64,000 nucleotides of DNA from Bin87 sp964347975 (GCA_964347975.1 CAYGAY010000016.1:9644-73643); one strand, 5' to 3'. Shown: positions 32,564 to 41,554, counted from the first letter of the stretch. Numbers and translations are program-made. Notes: generated by a model not told the origin, from the letters alone.

Positions 32564-33355
32564 CTAACGTTTCCGCAGCAAACACAGAAACTCCCGGTTG
32601 CCCGCGTCTCCGGCGATGGGCGACGGTATCGTATCTAACAAATCAACATCCTCGCGCGCCCGTAGCCAGTCCTGTACCCGCGAAAGTATATCGTCGCGCA
32701 AGGCGTCATTGCGGATAATACCGCCTTTGCCCACCTCGCCCCGCCGGGCCTCAAACTGCGGTTTGATGAGGACGACGGCGTACCCGCCGGCCCGCAGATG
32801 AGTCAACGGCTCCGGCAAAGCCATGGTCAGGGAGATAAACGACACGTCAGCCACCAGCAAATCTACCGGCTCCGGCAGCTCGAATGGATAGCGCGCGTTT
32901 AATTTCTCCATGCACACGACCCGAGGGTCCTGACGCAGGCGGTAGTGCAGTTGGCCGTGTCCCACGTCCACAGCGTACACCGTCCCCACGCCCCTTTGCA
33001 GCAGGCAGTCGGTAAAGCCCCCGGTGGAGGCTCCGACATCCAGCGCTACGCCGCCCTCGAGGGCTATTCCGTGCGCATCGGTCCAGGCATCCAGAGCGCG
33101 AGCCAATTTGACGCCGCCCCTGCTCACGTAGGGGAGACGTTCCCGCAATTCCAGTGGCGTGTCCGGGGCCAGGAACGTGCCGGCTTTCTGCACCGGGCCG
33201 GCCGGCGAGACCACTGCGCCGGCCATTATCAATGCCTGGGCCTGCTCCCTGCTTTCGACCAGTCCCCGCTCCACCAACAGCAAATCGGCCCGGCGTCGCG
33301 CTTTGGCTTTCACGCTGTTCGCCATTCGCCCGGTCGTCGCTCGCCCGGTCGTCAC
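32564..33355 (-). CDS. tlyA: TlyA-family rRNA 2'-O-methyltransferase
   Basis: Encodes 263 aa: an N-terminal S4 RNA-binding domain (RRADLLLVERGLVESREQAQ), then an FtsJ-like Rossmann domain with LDVGASTGGFTDCLLQRG for S-adenosylmethionine and VADVSFISLTMALP. TlyA proteins methylate ribose of cytidines in 16S and/or 23S rRNA and affect capreomycin sensitivity; hemolysin is a historical name. GTG 33355 overlaps the upstream stop as GTGA; ATG 33325 is an alternative, and neither has a strong ribosome binding site. It lies in a two-gene unit behind an enoyl-CoA hydratase. Confidence 0.9.
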   Translation of the reverse strand: MTTGRATTGRMANSVKAKARRRADLLLVERGLVESREQAQALIMAGAVVSPAGPVQKAGTFLAPDTPLELRERLPYVSRGGVKLARALDAWTDAHGIALEGGVALDVGASTGGFTDCLLQRGVGTVYAVDVGHGQLHYRLRQDPRVVCMEKLNARYPFELPEPVDLLVADVSFISLTMALPEPLTHLRAGGYAVVLIKPQFEARRGEVGKGGIIRNDALRDDILSRVQDWLRAREDVDLLDTIPSPIAGDAGNREFLCLLRKR

Positions 33356-34188
33356 TCGCCGATGAACGCGGGCCGCCGCTTTTCCAGGAACGCGCGAAAA
33401 CCCTCGTGGTAGTCGCGGGTGTCGAACTGGGTAAGGGGCAAGTCGGCCTCTTCCGGCGTCAGGTCGAGAGAAGGTTTCGCCAGAACCTGGTTCAGCGTCT
33501 TCTTGTTGACGGCGTGGGAAAGCGGAGCCAGGGCGGCGATGTCGGCGGCCAATTGGTACGTTGCCTCTTCCAACTTTCCGTCGGGAACTACCTGGTTGAC
33601 CAACCCGATCCGCAGCGCCTCGTCTGCGTCCAGGAGGCGCCCCGAAAGCAGGATGTACAAAGCGTTGCCCTTGCCCACCAGGTTCACCAACCCGTACATC
33701 TCCCGGTGCCCTATCGTGATGCCCAGCCGCGCCACCGGAATACCGAGGCGGCTGCCTTCGGCGGCGACGCGCAGGTCGGTGGCGACGGCAAGCTCGCAGC
33801 CGCCGCCGGCGGCGAAGCCCCGAATCATGGAGATGACCGGCGTGCCGATTTCCGCCACCGTTTCCAGCAGGGCGTCCACCGCCCGGTTGTAGATCCTGCC
33901 CTTGGCGGAATCGCTGCGGTACTCTTCAAAATCGCCGATGTCCGCGCCGGCCGAGAACGCCGTGTCCCCGGCCCCGGTAATCACAACGCAACGCACGTCC
34001 CGGTCGGCATCCAGACGGCGCAGCAGCCCGGTAAGCTCCGTCCACATGGCGAACGAGATGGCGTTGCGCTGCTTCGGACGGTTGATGGTAACGGTGGCAA
34101 GGGGCGGCGCGCGGCGCAGCAGGATGTAACCGTGGTCGTCGATTGGAGCGTCGGCAATAGCCGAGGAGACCGAAGGTGATTGGGTCAT
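33352..34188 (-). CDS. Enoyl-CoA hydratase/isomerase family protein
   Basis: Encodes 278 aa with the crotonase fold: VTINRPKQRNAISFAMW, the oxyanion-hole segment FSAGADIGDFEE near residue 85-96, and VISMIRGFAAGGGCELAVATD near 120-140. The active-site acidic residues of classical hydratases are not obvious in the usual places, so another crotonase-type reaction is possible. ATG 34188 has AGGAG 9 bases upstream. Its stop overlaps the TlyA GTG. Confidence 0.87.
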   Translation of the reverse strand: MTQSPSVSSAIADAPIDDHGYILLRRAPPLATVTINRPKQRNAISFAMWTELTGLLRRLDADRDVRCVVITGAGDTAFSAGADIGDFEEYRSDSAKGRIYNRAVDALLETVAEIGTPVISMIRGFAAGGGCELAVATDLRVAAEGSRLGIPVARLGITIGHREMYGLVNLVGKGNALYILLSGRLLDADEALRIGLVNQVVPDGKLEEATYQLAADIAALAPLSHAVNKKTLNQVLAKPSLDLTPEEADLPLTQFDTRDYHEGFRAFLEKRRPAFIGE

Positions 34189-34343
34189 GGCGAAGGGCTC
34201 CTGCGTAGATGGAGTTCGATTTGGCGGCGAAACCAGCCTAGCGACGCGGACGAGAGTAGTCAAATTCTAATCATTGGCTTAGGGGCATGATCCGACAACG
34301 CCGACGAGATTTATCACCACTGAATATATGAACGGTTATTGCA

Positions 34344-34363
34344 CATTATGATACATAATAATG
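34344..34363. promoter_or_regulatory. Operator-like inverted repeat upstream of transporter cassette 1
   Basis: CATTAT and ATAATG arms (34344-34349 and 34358-34363) separated by 8 bases in an AT-rich patch, about 20 bases upstream of the -35 box. Such spacing fits a dimeric regulator, but no regulator gene is near. Confidence 0.3.
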
Positions 34364-34382
34364 CCATAATTCGATGATATTA

Positions 34383-34411
34383 TTGACAGAGATGCGCAAA
34401 TCCCTTAATCT
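34383..34411 (+). promoter_or_regulatory. Sigma70-type promoter of transporter cassette 1
   Basis: TTGACA at 34383-34388, a 17-base spacer, then TAATCT at 34406-34411, about 100 bases before ATG 34514. Similar TTGACA-17 promoters precede the second and third cassettes (39195 and 55801). Confidence 0.6.
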
Positions 34412-34513
34412 GCGCCCCACTTTTGAGGATATTCGGGAATCGCCCACAGAAACAGATTTGATCGGCTCGCACACAACCGGGGCGCTGCTTTGCCTTCGCA
34501 AAAGGTGGTCATC

Positions 34514-36454
34514 ATGTCGTCAAAATCGTTCCGAATGCTCATTGCCAGTTTCGCGGGCGCTGTCCTGCTGATGGTTATCATCGCTTGTGGCGGAACTCAA
34601 CAGCCGGCCGCGCCGGCTCCGGCAAGTCAGCCGGCTGCCCAGCAACAACCGGGCCAACAGCCTGCCGATGGGCAACAGCAAGCTGGGGAACAGCAGCAGC
34701 CCGCTGGTCAGCAACCAGCTGCACCGACTGCTACCACCGCGCCGCCGACGCCTACGTTGCCGCCGTTGGCAACCGTTCGCCCGACGAGTACTCCCGCGCC
34801 GACAGCGGTGGCGCGCACCTCTCCCACGCCCATCCCTAGCGGCCCGCCCAAGCACGGCGGTATGGCCCGCATGTCGGCTTACGCTGACACCAAGGACTGG
34901 GACCCGCTGGGGTCTTCGTCGTTGTCCAGCGTGATCTCATATTCCCAGCTATACAACCAGATCGTCCAGTTCGATACGGACGATCCCACCCTGATCGTGG
35001 GAGACTTGGCGGAAAGTTGGGAGACCAATGAGGAAGGCACATCCTTCACGTTCCATCTCCGGGATGGAGTCAAATGGACCGACGGGGAAACGCTCGATGC
35101 TGATGATGTCGTGTACACCATGCAGCGTTATGGCAACCCCTGCAACGGACGTGGCCGGTCGGGTCTGTGGCGGACCTACACCATCCCCATTGAGGTGGTC
35201 GAGTTGAAGGACAAGGCCGACTGCACGGCGCTCAACGCCGACGATGTAGTCCGCAAGGTTGATGACCTGACGGTGGAGTTCAACCTCGCCTTCGCATCTG
35301 GAGCCTTCATTAAGTTCCTGGCCATCGACTACGCGAAAGTCCTGCCGAAGCACCTGCTGGAGCAGGGGGTTGACCTCAATCTGGCTGAAAACATCCTGAG
35401 GCACGGCGCCACCTCCGGCCCGTTTATCCTCGAGGACTACCAATCCGGCAACCACTATAAGGTGAACAAGAACCCTGACTACTTCAAGGAAGGATTGCCC
35501 TACCTTGACCGGATTGAGCACTTCATCATCACGGTGCCGGCTACATTTATCGCCCAGGTGGAAGCGGGACAGATTGATGCGTCCAACGCCGCCGCCAACA
35601 ACCTGACGGCGCCCGAGAACTACGCAATAGAGGTTTCGACCAATAGCGAGTACGTGGCCCACGAGGTACTCGGCGGCACCCGCGGCTTCATGCTCAACGT
35701 GAAACGGGAGCCCTTCAGCGACCACCGGGTACGGCAAGCCATCAACTTGGCGGTGGACCGGCAAAAGGTGAACGAACGGGCGCTGCACGGGGCCGGTCGG
35801 GGCCACTGCCCGCTGGTCGGTTTGGCTCATGACTACGAAGAATGCGTCACCTGGCCTGGCATGAGGCCCAAAGACACCCCAGGCGGACAGGAAGACATCG
35901 CCCGGGCCAGGGAATTGATGGCTGAGGCAGGCTACCCTGACGGCTTCAAGATCGAATACACGGCCAGGCAGGTAGGTACCTACGTGGTTGAGTGCTCGGT
36001 GATCAAGCAGGACCTCGAGGAGTTTCTGGGCATCACCGGCGATATTGCAACATACCCCAGCGCCGCCGGCTACGCCAAGTATGGAACGTCCCGGCCGGCC
36101 AATGCCGCAGGCGACTGGGACGTGGGCTGCCAGGCCGACGGTATGACCGTCTTCGACGTGGACGCTGTGTACGGTGGCATCTTCCTCAAGGGCGGCACCC
36201 GCAACTACACGGACTGGAACGCTCCTAAACTCGTTGAATGGTTCGAGCGGCAAAAGGTCGAATTGGACCCGGAGATGCGTCGGCAGATCAACAAGGAAGC
36301 CGAACTCTGGCTGCATAGTTTCGAGGACAACCACTGGGTCAGCCTGACCCTTGGGCGGAACTTCTGGGTTATGAACCGGGACATCAAAGGGTTCAACGCG
36401 CCGCAGACCGTTCAATACGGGTTCAAGCACGAGCATCTGTGGTGGGACCGGTAG
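34514..36454 (+). CDS. Peptide/oligosaccharide ABC transporter substrate-binding lipoprotein (cassette 1)
   Basis: Encodes 646 aa of the SBP_bac_5 (Opp/Dpp) family. A lipobox VIIAC anchors Cys25; then a Gln/Pro/Ala/Thr-rich linker (about 27-110) separates the anchor from the binding domain, which begins MSAYADTKDWDPLG. The LAESWETNEEGTSFTFHLRDGVKWTDG stretch near residue 165 (family signature) and KVRQAINLA-like DHRVRQAINLAVDRQ near 420 are clear. Ligand is probably peptides or nickel-like complexes but not determined. ATG 34514 follows AAAAGGTGG. It shares many identical blocks with the protein at 39373. Confidence 0.9.
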   Translation: MSSKSFRMLIASFAGAVLLMVIIACGGTQQPAAPAPASQPAAQQQPGQQPADGQQQAGEQQQPAGQQPAAPTATTAPPTPTLPPLATVRPTSTPAPTAVARTSPTPIPSGPPKHGGMARMSAYADTKDWDPLGSSSLSSVISYSQLYNQIVQFDTDDPTLIVGDLAESWETNEEGTSFTFHLRDGVKWTDGETLDADDVVYTMQRYGNPCNGRGRSGLWRTYTIPIEVVELKDKADCTALNADDVVRKVDDLTVEFNLAFASGAFIKFLAIDYAKVLPKHLLEQGVDLNLAENILRHGATSGPFILEDYQSGNHYKVNKNPDYFKEGLPYLDRIEHFIITVPATFIAQVEAGQIDASNAAANNLTAPENYAIEVSTNSEYVAHEVLGGTRGFMLNVKREPFSDHRVRQAINLAVDRQKVNERALHGAGRGHCPLVGLAHDYEECVTWPGMRPKDTPGGQEDIARARELMAEAGYPDGFKIEYTARQVGTYVVECSVIKQDLEEFLGITGDIATYPSAAGYAKYGTSRPANAAGDWDVGCQADGMTVFDVDAVYGGIFLKGGTRNYTDWNAPKLVEWFERQKVELDPEMRRQINKEAELWLHSFEDNHWVSLTLGRNFWVMNRDIKGFNAPQTVQYGFKHEHLWWDR

Positions 36455-36517
36455 CGGTTTCAACGCCGTAACGATCACAGTATCTTCCGACGGTTGGACA
36501 CTGGCTTTGCCTCAAGG

Positions 36518-36549
36518 CAAGCGGGGCGAGCAACGGGTCGCCCCGCTTG
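36518..36549 (+). promoter_or_regulatory. Stem-loop between binding-protein and permease genes
   Basis: Arms CAAGCGGGGCGA (36518-36529) and TCGCCCCGCTTG (36538-36549) pair over 12 bases with an 8-base loop. No T-run follows. As in mal and other Opp operons, such a structure can protect the upstream binding-protein mRNA from 3' decay or partly terminate, giving more binding protein than permease. Confidence 0.6.
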
Positions 36550-36577
36550 TTGCAGAGTTTCCAGCGAGGGTTAAGCA

Positions 36578-37531
36578 ATGCGACAGTACGCCATCAAACG
36601 AATCGGCCTGTTCATACCGACGGTGTTGCTGGTCACGATTATCGTCTTCGTGGTGATGCGGCTGATCCCCGGGGATCCCGCGCTGGCAATTCTGAGCGCT
36701 GACGATGCGGTGTACACGCAGGAAGAGTTGGCGCAGCTCCGGGCCGAACTGGGAACTGACCGGCCAATCGTGGTGCAGTACGCTGAATGGATGGGCGGAC
36801 TGTTCAGGGGCGATTTCGGCACCTCTTACTGGTGGGGCGGTCCGGTAATGGAGCGGCTGGGTGAGCGCATCCCGGTAACCATCGAGCTGGCGCTGCTGGG
36901 TATCGCTCTCGCGGTGGTCTGCGCTGTTCCCCTGGGCGTTATTTCCGCCATCAGGCCCGACAGCCCGTTGGACTACGCATCACGGGTATTCACCCTGGTC
37001 GGCATTTCCATCCCCACGTTCTTCAGCGGCATTTTGTTGACCATACTGCTGATCCGGGCGTTCGGTTGGTTGCCACCCTTGGGCTACGAAGACATTTGGG
37101 AAGACCCGTGGACTAACATCAAACAACTGTTGCTGCCGGCCCTGGCTCTCGGCTTCTACGACATGGCGTTCATCGCGCGAGTAACTCGCTCCTCCATGAT
37201 GGAGATCTTACGCGAGGACTACATGCGGACCGCTCGGGCCAAAGGTCTGCGGGAGACCGTAGTGCTGGCGCGACACGGGTTGAAGAACGCGGTTCTCCCG
37301 GTTCTTACCATTTCCGGTTGGCAGTTTGGGCGTCTTTTCGGCGGCACGGTTATCATCGAAAAGATTTTCCTGATACCCGGCGTTGGGCAGTTGCTGATCG
37401 ATGCGATATACCAGCGGGACTTTCCGACCATTCAAGCTGTCATAGTGATCGTTGCCCTGTCCATCGTCGTTGTTAACCTCCTGGTTGACCTGTTGTACGG
37501 GTGGCTTGACCCCCGGATCAGATATGCTTAG
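36578..37531 (+). CDS. ABC transporter permease, OppB/DppB type (cassette 1)
   Basis: Encodes 317 aa with six predicted membrane helices. The N-terminal MRQYAIKRIGLFIPTVLLV and RLIPGDPA are typical of DppB/OppB. The EAA cytoplasmic loop, which docks on the ATPase, is at DYMRTARAKGLRETVVLARH (about 210-230). FDYASRVFTLVGISIPTFF-like segments fit. It is followed 49 bases later by the OppC gene, so the two form the membrane pore. ATG 36578 has a CAGCGAGGG site upstream. Confidence 0.92.
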   Translation: MRQYAIKRIGLFIPTVLLVTIIVFVVMRLIPGDPALAILSADDAVYTQEELAQLRAELGTDRPIVVQYAEWMGGLFRGDFGTSYWWGGPVMERLGERIPVTIELALLGIALAVVCAVPLGVISAIRPDSPLDYASRVFTLVGISIPTFFSGILLTILLIRAFGWLPPLGYEDIWEDPWTNIKQLLLPALALGFYDMAFIARVTRSSMMEILREDYMRTARAKGLRETVVLARHGLKNAVLPVLTISGWQFGRLFGGTVIIEKIFLIPGVGQLLIDAIYQRDFPTIQAVIVIVALSIVVVNLLVDLLYGWLDPRIRYA

Positions 37532-37580
37532 GCAGGACAGGAATCACGGGCAACCATCGGGTAACGACGGAGCATCATTC

Positions 37581-38498
37581 ATGGCGACGTACAACACGGG
37601 ACAAACGGCAGAACCGTCGGCAATCGGAGCGCAACTGCTGGATATGCGGCCCAAGCAGACCGTGCTGCAAAAGTTGGCTGCTTTCGCTCGGACCAAGCCC
37701 TTGGGAGCAGTTAGCGCAGGCATCATCATCCTCACTATCCTGACGGCGATTTTTTCGCAGCTTATCGTGCCTTACGACCCTCTGGACTTGGCGCACGAGC
37801 CATTTATTAACCCTCAGCCAGGGGCGCTGCTGGGGGCCGACGAACTGGGGAGAGACGTGCTCAGCCGTATAATCTACGGGGCCCGGGTGTCGATGTACGT
37901 AGGTTTGATGAGCGTGATAATCGGAATCAGCCTGGGCACGGTTATCGGCATATTGAGCGCCTACGTCGGAGGTGTGCTGGACTTGGCCATCCAGCGCATC
38001 GTCGATGCGCTGATGGCCTTCCCGGCGATTATCATGGCATTGGGCTTGACGGCCGCGCTGGGGCCGTCGATAAACAACATAGTCGCGGCGCTGGTGGTGA
38101 TCCTCATGCCGGGCGCGATCCGGGTGATTCGCTCCCAAGTGTTGAGCATCAAAGAGTTGGATTACACTCTGGCAGCGGAGGCTATCGGAGCTCGTCCCTG
38201 GCGGATAATGCTGCGCCACATCATGCCCAATGTTGCAGCCAGCTATATTGTGTTGAGCACCATAACCTTGGGACTGGCTATCATCATCGAAGCATCGCTT
38301 ACCTTCCTTGGCGTCGGCGTATCGCCCGATATTCCGACGTGGGGCGGGATGCTAACGGAAGGCGCGCAGAAGTACATCCGCACGGCGTGGTGGTTGGCCG
38401 TTTTCCCCGGCTTGGCCATCTCGATAGTGGTGTTCTCCATCAACTTTCTGGGCGACGCCTTGCGTGATACGCTGGATCCCCGGTTGCGGGGGCGGTAG
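37581..38498 (+). CDS. ABC transporter permease, OppC/DppC type (cassette 1)
   Basis: Encodes 305 aa. The first ~35 residues are cytoplasmic (LLDMRPKQTVLQKLAAFART), then helix 1 (LGAVSAGIIILTILTAIFSQ). GADELGRDVLSRIIYGARVS, the EAA loop LDYTLAAEAIGARPWRIMLRH (about 195-215) and DIPTWGGML near the end are OppC hallmarks. ATG 37581 was chosen to match the family's usual N-terminus. The pair needs an OppD/OppF-type ATPase, which is not encoded nearby. Confidence 0.92.
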   Translation: MATYNTGQTAEPSAIGAQLLDMRPKQTVLQKLAAFARTKPLGAVSAGIIILTILTAIFSQLIVPYDPLDLAHEPFINPQPGALLGADELGRDVLSRIIYGARVSMYVGLMSVIIGISLGTVIGILSAYVGGVLDLAIQRIVDALMAFPAIIMALGLTAALGPSINNIVAALVVILMPGAIRVIRSQVLSIKELDYTLAAEAIGARPWRIMLRHIMPNVAASYIVLSTITLGLAIIIEASLTFLGVGVSPDIPTWGGMLTEGAQKYIRTAWWLAVFPGLAISIVVFSINFLGDALRDTLDPRLRGR

Positions 38499-38528
38499 TC
38501 TCGCCGGCGCAAACCAATAAAGAACACC

Positions 38529-38551
38529 GGGGCGGGTTTCAAACCCGCCCC
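38529..38551. terminator. Bidirectional hairpin at the end of cassette 1
   Basis: GGGGCGGGTTT and AAACCCGCCCC pair perfectly across the gap between OppC (plus) and the retropepsin-like gene (minus). The companion at 43527-43559 has the same core. Confidence 0.65.
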
Positions 38552-38579
38552 ATACACATATAGACGTGCCAGCAGTGGG

Positions 38580-38939
38580 TTAGATATGCAGTTCATCAAT
38601 GGAGACGAGGCTGGGGTTAGGCTGGGTAGGGTCAACCATCAGGTCAAAGTTTTCCAGCGTGGTAGCGCCCAACAGGTATTGCCCTTCCAGGCCGAAAATG
38701 ACCGGACAGGTACGTTCACGGTCATCAATGCGAAATCGCGCTTCTCCGACATCGCGTTGAATGAAATTGCCATCTGCAATTCGGTAAGTGCGGCGTTCTA
38801 ACGGCGCAAGGCTCAAGGACGCCAGCAGGGATTCCGGTATCACCGAATGAGTCGAGCCAGTATCGACCAACGCGGAGACCGGAAGGAAATCGCCGCCGAG
38901 GGGATGGCCAACTCCGATTTGTACCTCAAACGTTCCCAT
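38580..38939 (-). CDS. Retropepsin-like (clan AA) aspartyl protease domain protein (cassette 1)
   Basis: Encodes 119 aa. SALVDTGSTHSVIPESLL places catalytic Asp26 in a Asp-Thr-Gly motif; the C-terminal half has CPVIFGLEGQYLLGATTLE, the hydrophobic-Gly end of the family. It would act as a homodimer, like retroviral proteases. ATG 38939 has AGGAG 7 bases upstream. It converges on the OppC gene and shares the same hairpin terminator. The nearly colinear protein at 43600 sits in the same place in cassette 2. A substrate is unknown; processing of a membrane or secreted partner is speculative. Confidence 0.8.
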   Translation of the reverse strand: MGTFEVQIGVGHPLGGDFLPVSALVDTGSTHSVIPESLLASLSLAPLERRTYRIADGNFIQRDVGEARFRIDDRERTCPVIFGLEGQYLLGATTLENFDLMVDPTQPNPSLVSIDELHI

Positions 38940-39194
38940 GTTCGTTCTCCTGAACCTCTACCGTCTCATCTCCTGTACGATATTATGTGGCCCCGCTGGA
39001 GCCGTCAACCGCTCGCCGGTTCCTCCGCAGGGTCTTTCGGCAACCGTGCTGAACCGTGGCTGCCCGCAGCGGATCCCGGCTGCGCGACTGGCAGAGTAGC
39101 GGCGATTTACCTAATGCCTTTGCCTCTTCCCGTTGGGAGAGGCTTTTTCTTGGGCGTTTTTCGTAGTAATGGTTCACGATTCCGTTGTCCGCTA

Positions 39195-39223
39195 TTGACA
39201 CGCGGTGGTTGCTCCGATATTAT
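39195..39223 (+). promoter_or_regulatory. Sigma70-type promoter of transporter cassette 2
   Basis: TTGACA at 39195-39200, 17 bases, TATTAT at 39218-39223: eleven of twelve consensus positions, the best promoter in the window. The leader to ATG 39373 would be about 143 bases. The 38940-39372 region otherwise holds no gene. Confidence 0.75.
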
Positions 39224-39372
39224 TCCCGCCACTGTCGCTCGCGGATTGTGGCGATTTTCACAAATGGTCACGGCCGGGAGTTTTCCGTACCCATCGGCGG
39301 GCCTCGTTTGCCGGCTGCCTGATGGGATCAAAACAATTTCGTCGCCATGACGTCGGGAGGGTCACACCAAAT

Positions 39373-41313
39373 ATGAAGCCATCCAATTTTGGCCGACCAT
39401 TCGCGCGAACGTTGCTGCCCCTGGCGGGAGCGGTTGCGCTTGTAGTCGGCATCGCCTGCGGCGGAGCCGAAGAAGCCCCCGCTCCCGCGGCTCCGGCTGC
39501 ATCGCAGCAGCAACAGCAGGCTCCGGCAGCCACCGACGCGCCGGCTGCGCCGGCCGCTACCAATACCCCGATTCCACAGGCCGCAGCGGCTACCGTGCGT
39601 CCCACCAACACCCCGGCGCCCACGGCGGTGCCGCGCGTGGCCGCGACGCCGACGCCCATCGCCGGGCCCCAGTACGGCGGGACTCTGCTGATGTCGGCCT
39701 ACGCCGATACCAAAGACTGGGACCCGCTCGGTTCTTCGTCCCTCTCCAGCGTGATTTCCTACTCGCAGCTGTACAACCAGGTCGTGCAGTTCGACACGGA
39801 GGACACTGCCGCCATCACCGGCGACCTGGCGGCGTCGTGGGATGTCAGCCCGGACGGCCTCACTTACACCTTCCACCTGCGGGATGATATGCAGTGGACC
39901 GACGGCACCGAGATTACTTCGTCCGACGTTATCACCACGATGAGCCGCTACGCCAACCCCTGCAACGGCACGGGGCGCTCCGGCCTCTGGCGCAACTACA
40001 CCGTCAAGATGGAAGTGACGGACAAGGACGGCGGCGACTGCACGCCCACCAACCAGGATGCGGTACTGCGAGCCATTGACGACAAGACCGTGGAGTTCAA
40101 CCTCCAGTTCGCTTCCGGCACGTTCATCAAGTTCCTGGCCATCGACTACGCCAAGGTCCTGCCGGGCCACCTGCTGGACTCCGACCCCAACTGCGCCGTG
40201 CGGGACGCGGCCAACCCCTGCTTCCTGAACCTGGGCGAGAACATCATCGACCGCGGCGCTACCTCCGGCCCCTTCATATTGGAAGAGTACCAGGTTGGCG
40301 ACTTCTACAAGGTCAACAAGAACCCAGACTACTTCAAAGATGGGCGGCCTTACGTTGACCGCATTGAGCACTACATCTTCCCTGGCACCGCCAAAGACCG
40401 GCTCATTGCCCAGTTTGAGGCGCGTCAGCTCGACATGGGCAACGGCGGGTTCAACAACCTGTCCCCCACCCAGAACCTGGACCTGGAGAAGAGCACCGAC
40501 GGCGAGTACGTAGCGCACCCCATTCCCGCCGGCACTAACTGGGGCCTGATGCTCAACGTCAAGAAGCCCCAGTTCCAGGAGCACAAGGTAAGACAAGCCA
40601 TCAACCTGGCCATTGACCGGCAGGAGATTGACGAGCGCGTCTTCGACAATACGTCCGGCAGCTACTGCCCGCTGATGGGCCTGGCCCACTCCAACGAGGA
40701 GTGCAATTCCTGGCCCGGCATTCGCCCGAAGGATACGGCGGAAGGGCAGCAGGACCTGGCGGACGCCAAAGCCCTGATGGCGGAGGCCGGCGTGCCCGAC
40801 GGCTTTGAAGTCCAGTACACCGTGCGCCAGGTTGGCAATTACCCCGACCAGTGCCAGGTCGTCAAGCAGCAGTTGCAGGATGCCCTGGGCATCACCGGCG
40901 ATATTGAGACCCTGCCCAGCGCGGCCGGATACGCCAAGTACGGCACGTCTCGCGCGGAAGGGTCCGCCGGCGACTGGGAAATCAGCTGCCAGGGCGAAGG
41001 CATGGTGGTGTACGACCTGGACGCCATTTACGGCGGCGTGTATCTCAAGGGCGGCACCCGCAACTACACCGACTGGTCGAGCGACCAGGTGGTTGAATGG
41101 TTCGAGCGCCAGAAGGTGGAGCTGGACCTGGACGCCCGCCGGGAAATCAACAAGGAAGCCGAACTTTGGCTGCACAGCTTCGAGGATAACCATTGGGTGA
41201 CCTTGCAGTTGGGCGGATTGCTCTGGATGGTCCACCGGGACGTGAAGGGCTTCAACGCTCCTCAAACCGTGCAGTACCAGTTCAAGCACGAAGACCTGTG
41301 GCTGGACCGCTAG
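39373..41313 (+). CDS. ABC transporter substrate-binding lipoprotein (cassette 2)
   Basis: Encodes 646 aa, the same length as the cassette 1 protein. Lipobox VGIAC (Cys29), then an Ala/Pro/Gln/Thr-rich linker to about residue 95, then the SBP_bac_5 domain starting MSAYADTKDWDPLG, identical to that of cassette 1. Both also share ATSGPFILE, INKEAELWLHSFEDNHWV and FNAPQTVQY. Differences cluster in the ligand-facing middle, so the specificity may have diverged after duplication. ATG 39373 follows GGGAGGG at 12 bases. Confidence 0.9.
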   Translation: MKPSNFGRPFARTLLPLAGAVALVVGIACGGAEEAPAPAAPAASQQQQQAPAATDAPAAPAATNTPIPQAAAATVRPTNTPAPTAVPRVAATPTPIAGPQYGGTLLMSAYADTKDWDPLGSSSLSSVISYSQLYNQVVQFDTEDTAAITGDLAASWDVSPDGLTYTFHLRDDMQWTDGTEITSSDVITTMSRYANPCNGTGRSGLWRNYTVKMEVTDKDGGDCTPTNQDAVLRAIDDKTVEFNLQFASGTFIKFLAIDYAKVLPGHLLDSDPNCAVRDAANPCFLNLGENIIDRGATSGPFILEEYQVGDFYKVNKNPDYFKDGRPYVDRIEHYIFPGTAKDRLIAQFEARQLDMGNGGFNNLSPTQNLDLEKSTDGEYVAHPIPAGTNWGLMLNVKKPQFQEHKVRQAINLAIDRQEIDERVFDNTSGSYCPLMGLAHSNEECNSWPGIRPKDTAEGQQDLADAKALMAEAGVPDGFEVQYTVRQVGNYPDQCQVVKQQLQDALGITGDIETLPSAAGYAKYGTSRAEGSAGDWEISCQGEGMVVYDLDAIYGGVYLKGGTRNYTDWSSDQVVEWFERQKVELDLDARREINKEAELWLHSFEDNHWVTLQLGGLLWMVHRDVKGFNAPQTVQYQFKHEDLWLDR

Positions 41314-41314
41314 G

Positions 41315-41452
41315 CTCGCGCGTACCCGCTTTGTCATTGCGAGCGCAGCGTGGCAATCTCGTTCCCGCAGCGGTGGATGCTCGCCACGAGTGTGTGTTGC
41401 GGCGACGAGATTCCATCGCCCGCCTACGGCGGCCGGGGAATGACAAACTGGG
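41315..41452. repeat. Dispersed palindromic repeat, family B, copy 2 (inverted)
   Basis: Begins CTCGCGCGTACCCGCTTTGT and ends GGGGAATGACAAACTGGGT. Its left end is the reverse complement of the right end of the 60700-60880 copy (GATGACAAAGCGGGTGCGCG). It replaces the stem-loop seen between binding protein and permease in cassette 1. Confidence 0.7.
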
Positions 41453-41526
41453 TAAGTGTGAGGGCCGCCGCTAGGCTGTCGCGTCAGAAAAGGACTTCCC
41501 GGTACAATGGTTCGGTAAACCAACAC

Positions 41527-41554
41527 GTAGGGGCGAATAGTCATTCGCCCCTAC
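41527..41554. repeat. Perfect palindrome, family C, copy 1
   Basis: GTAGGGGCGAAT, four bases AGTC, then ATTCGCCCCTAC: 12-base arms pairing perfectly. It lies 19 bases before the cassette 2 OppB ATG. A near copy is at 48953-48980. Confidence 0.7.

Noticed and set aside
39328..41544. Very long minus-strand frame (738 codons) opposite the cassette 2 binding protein
   Set aside because: GC-rich third positions make long antisense frames. The plus-strand protein has lipobox, family motifs and a matching duplicate.
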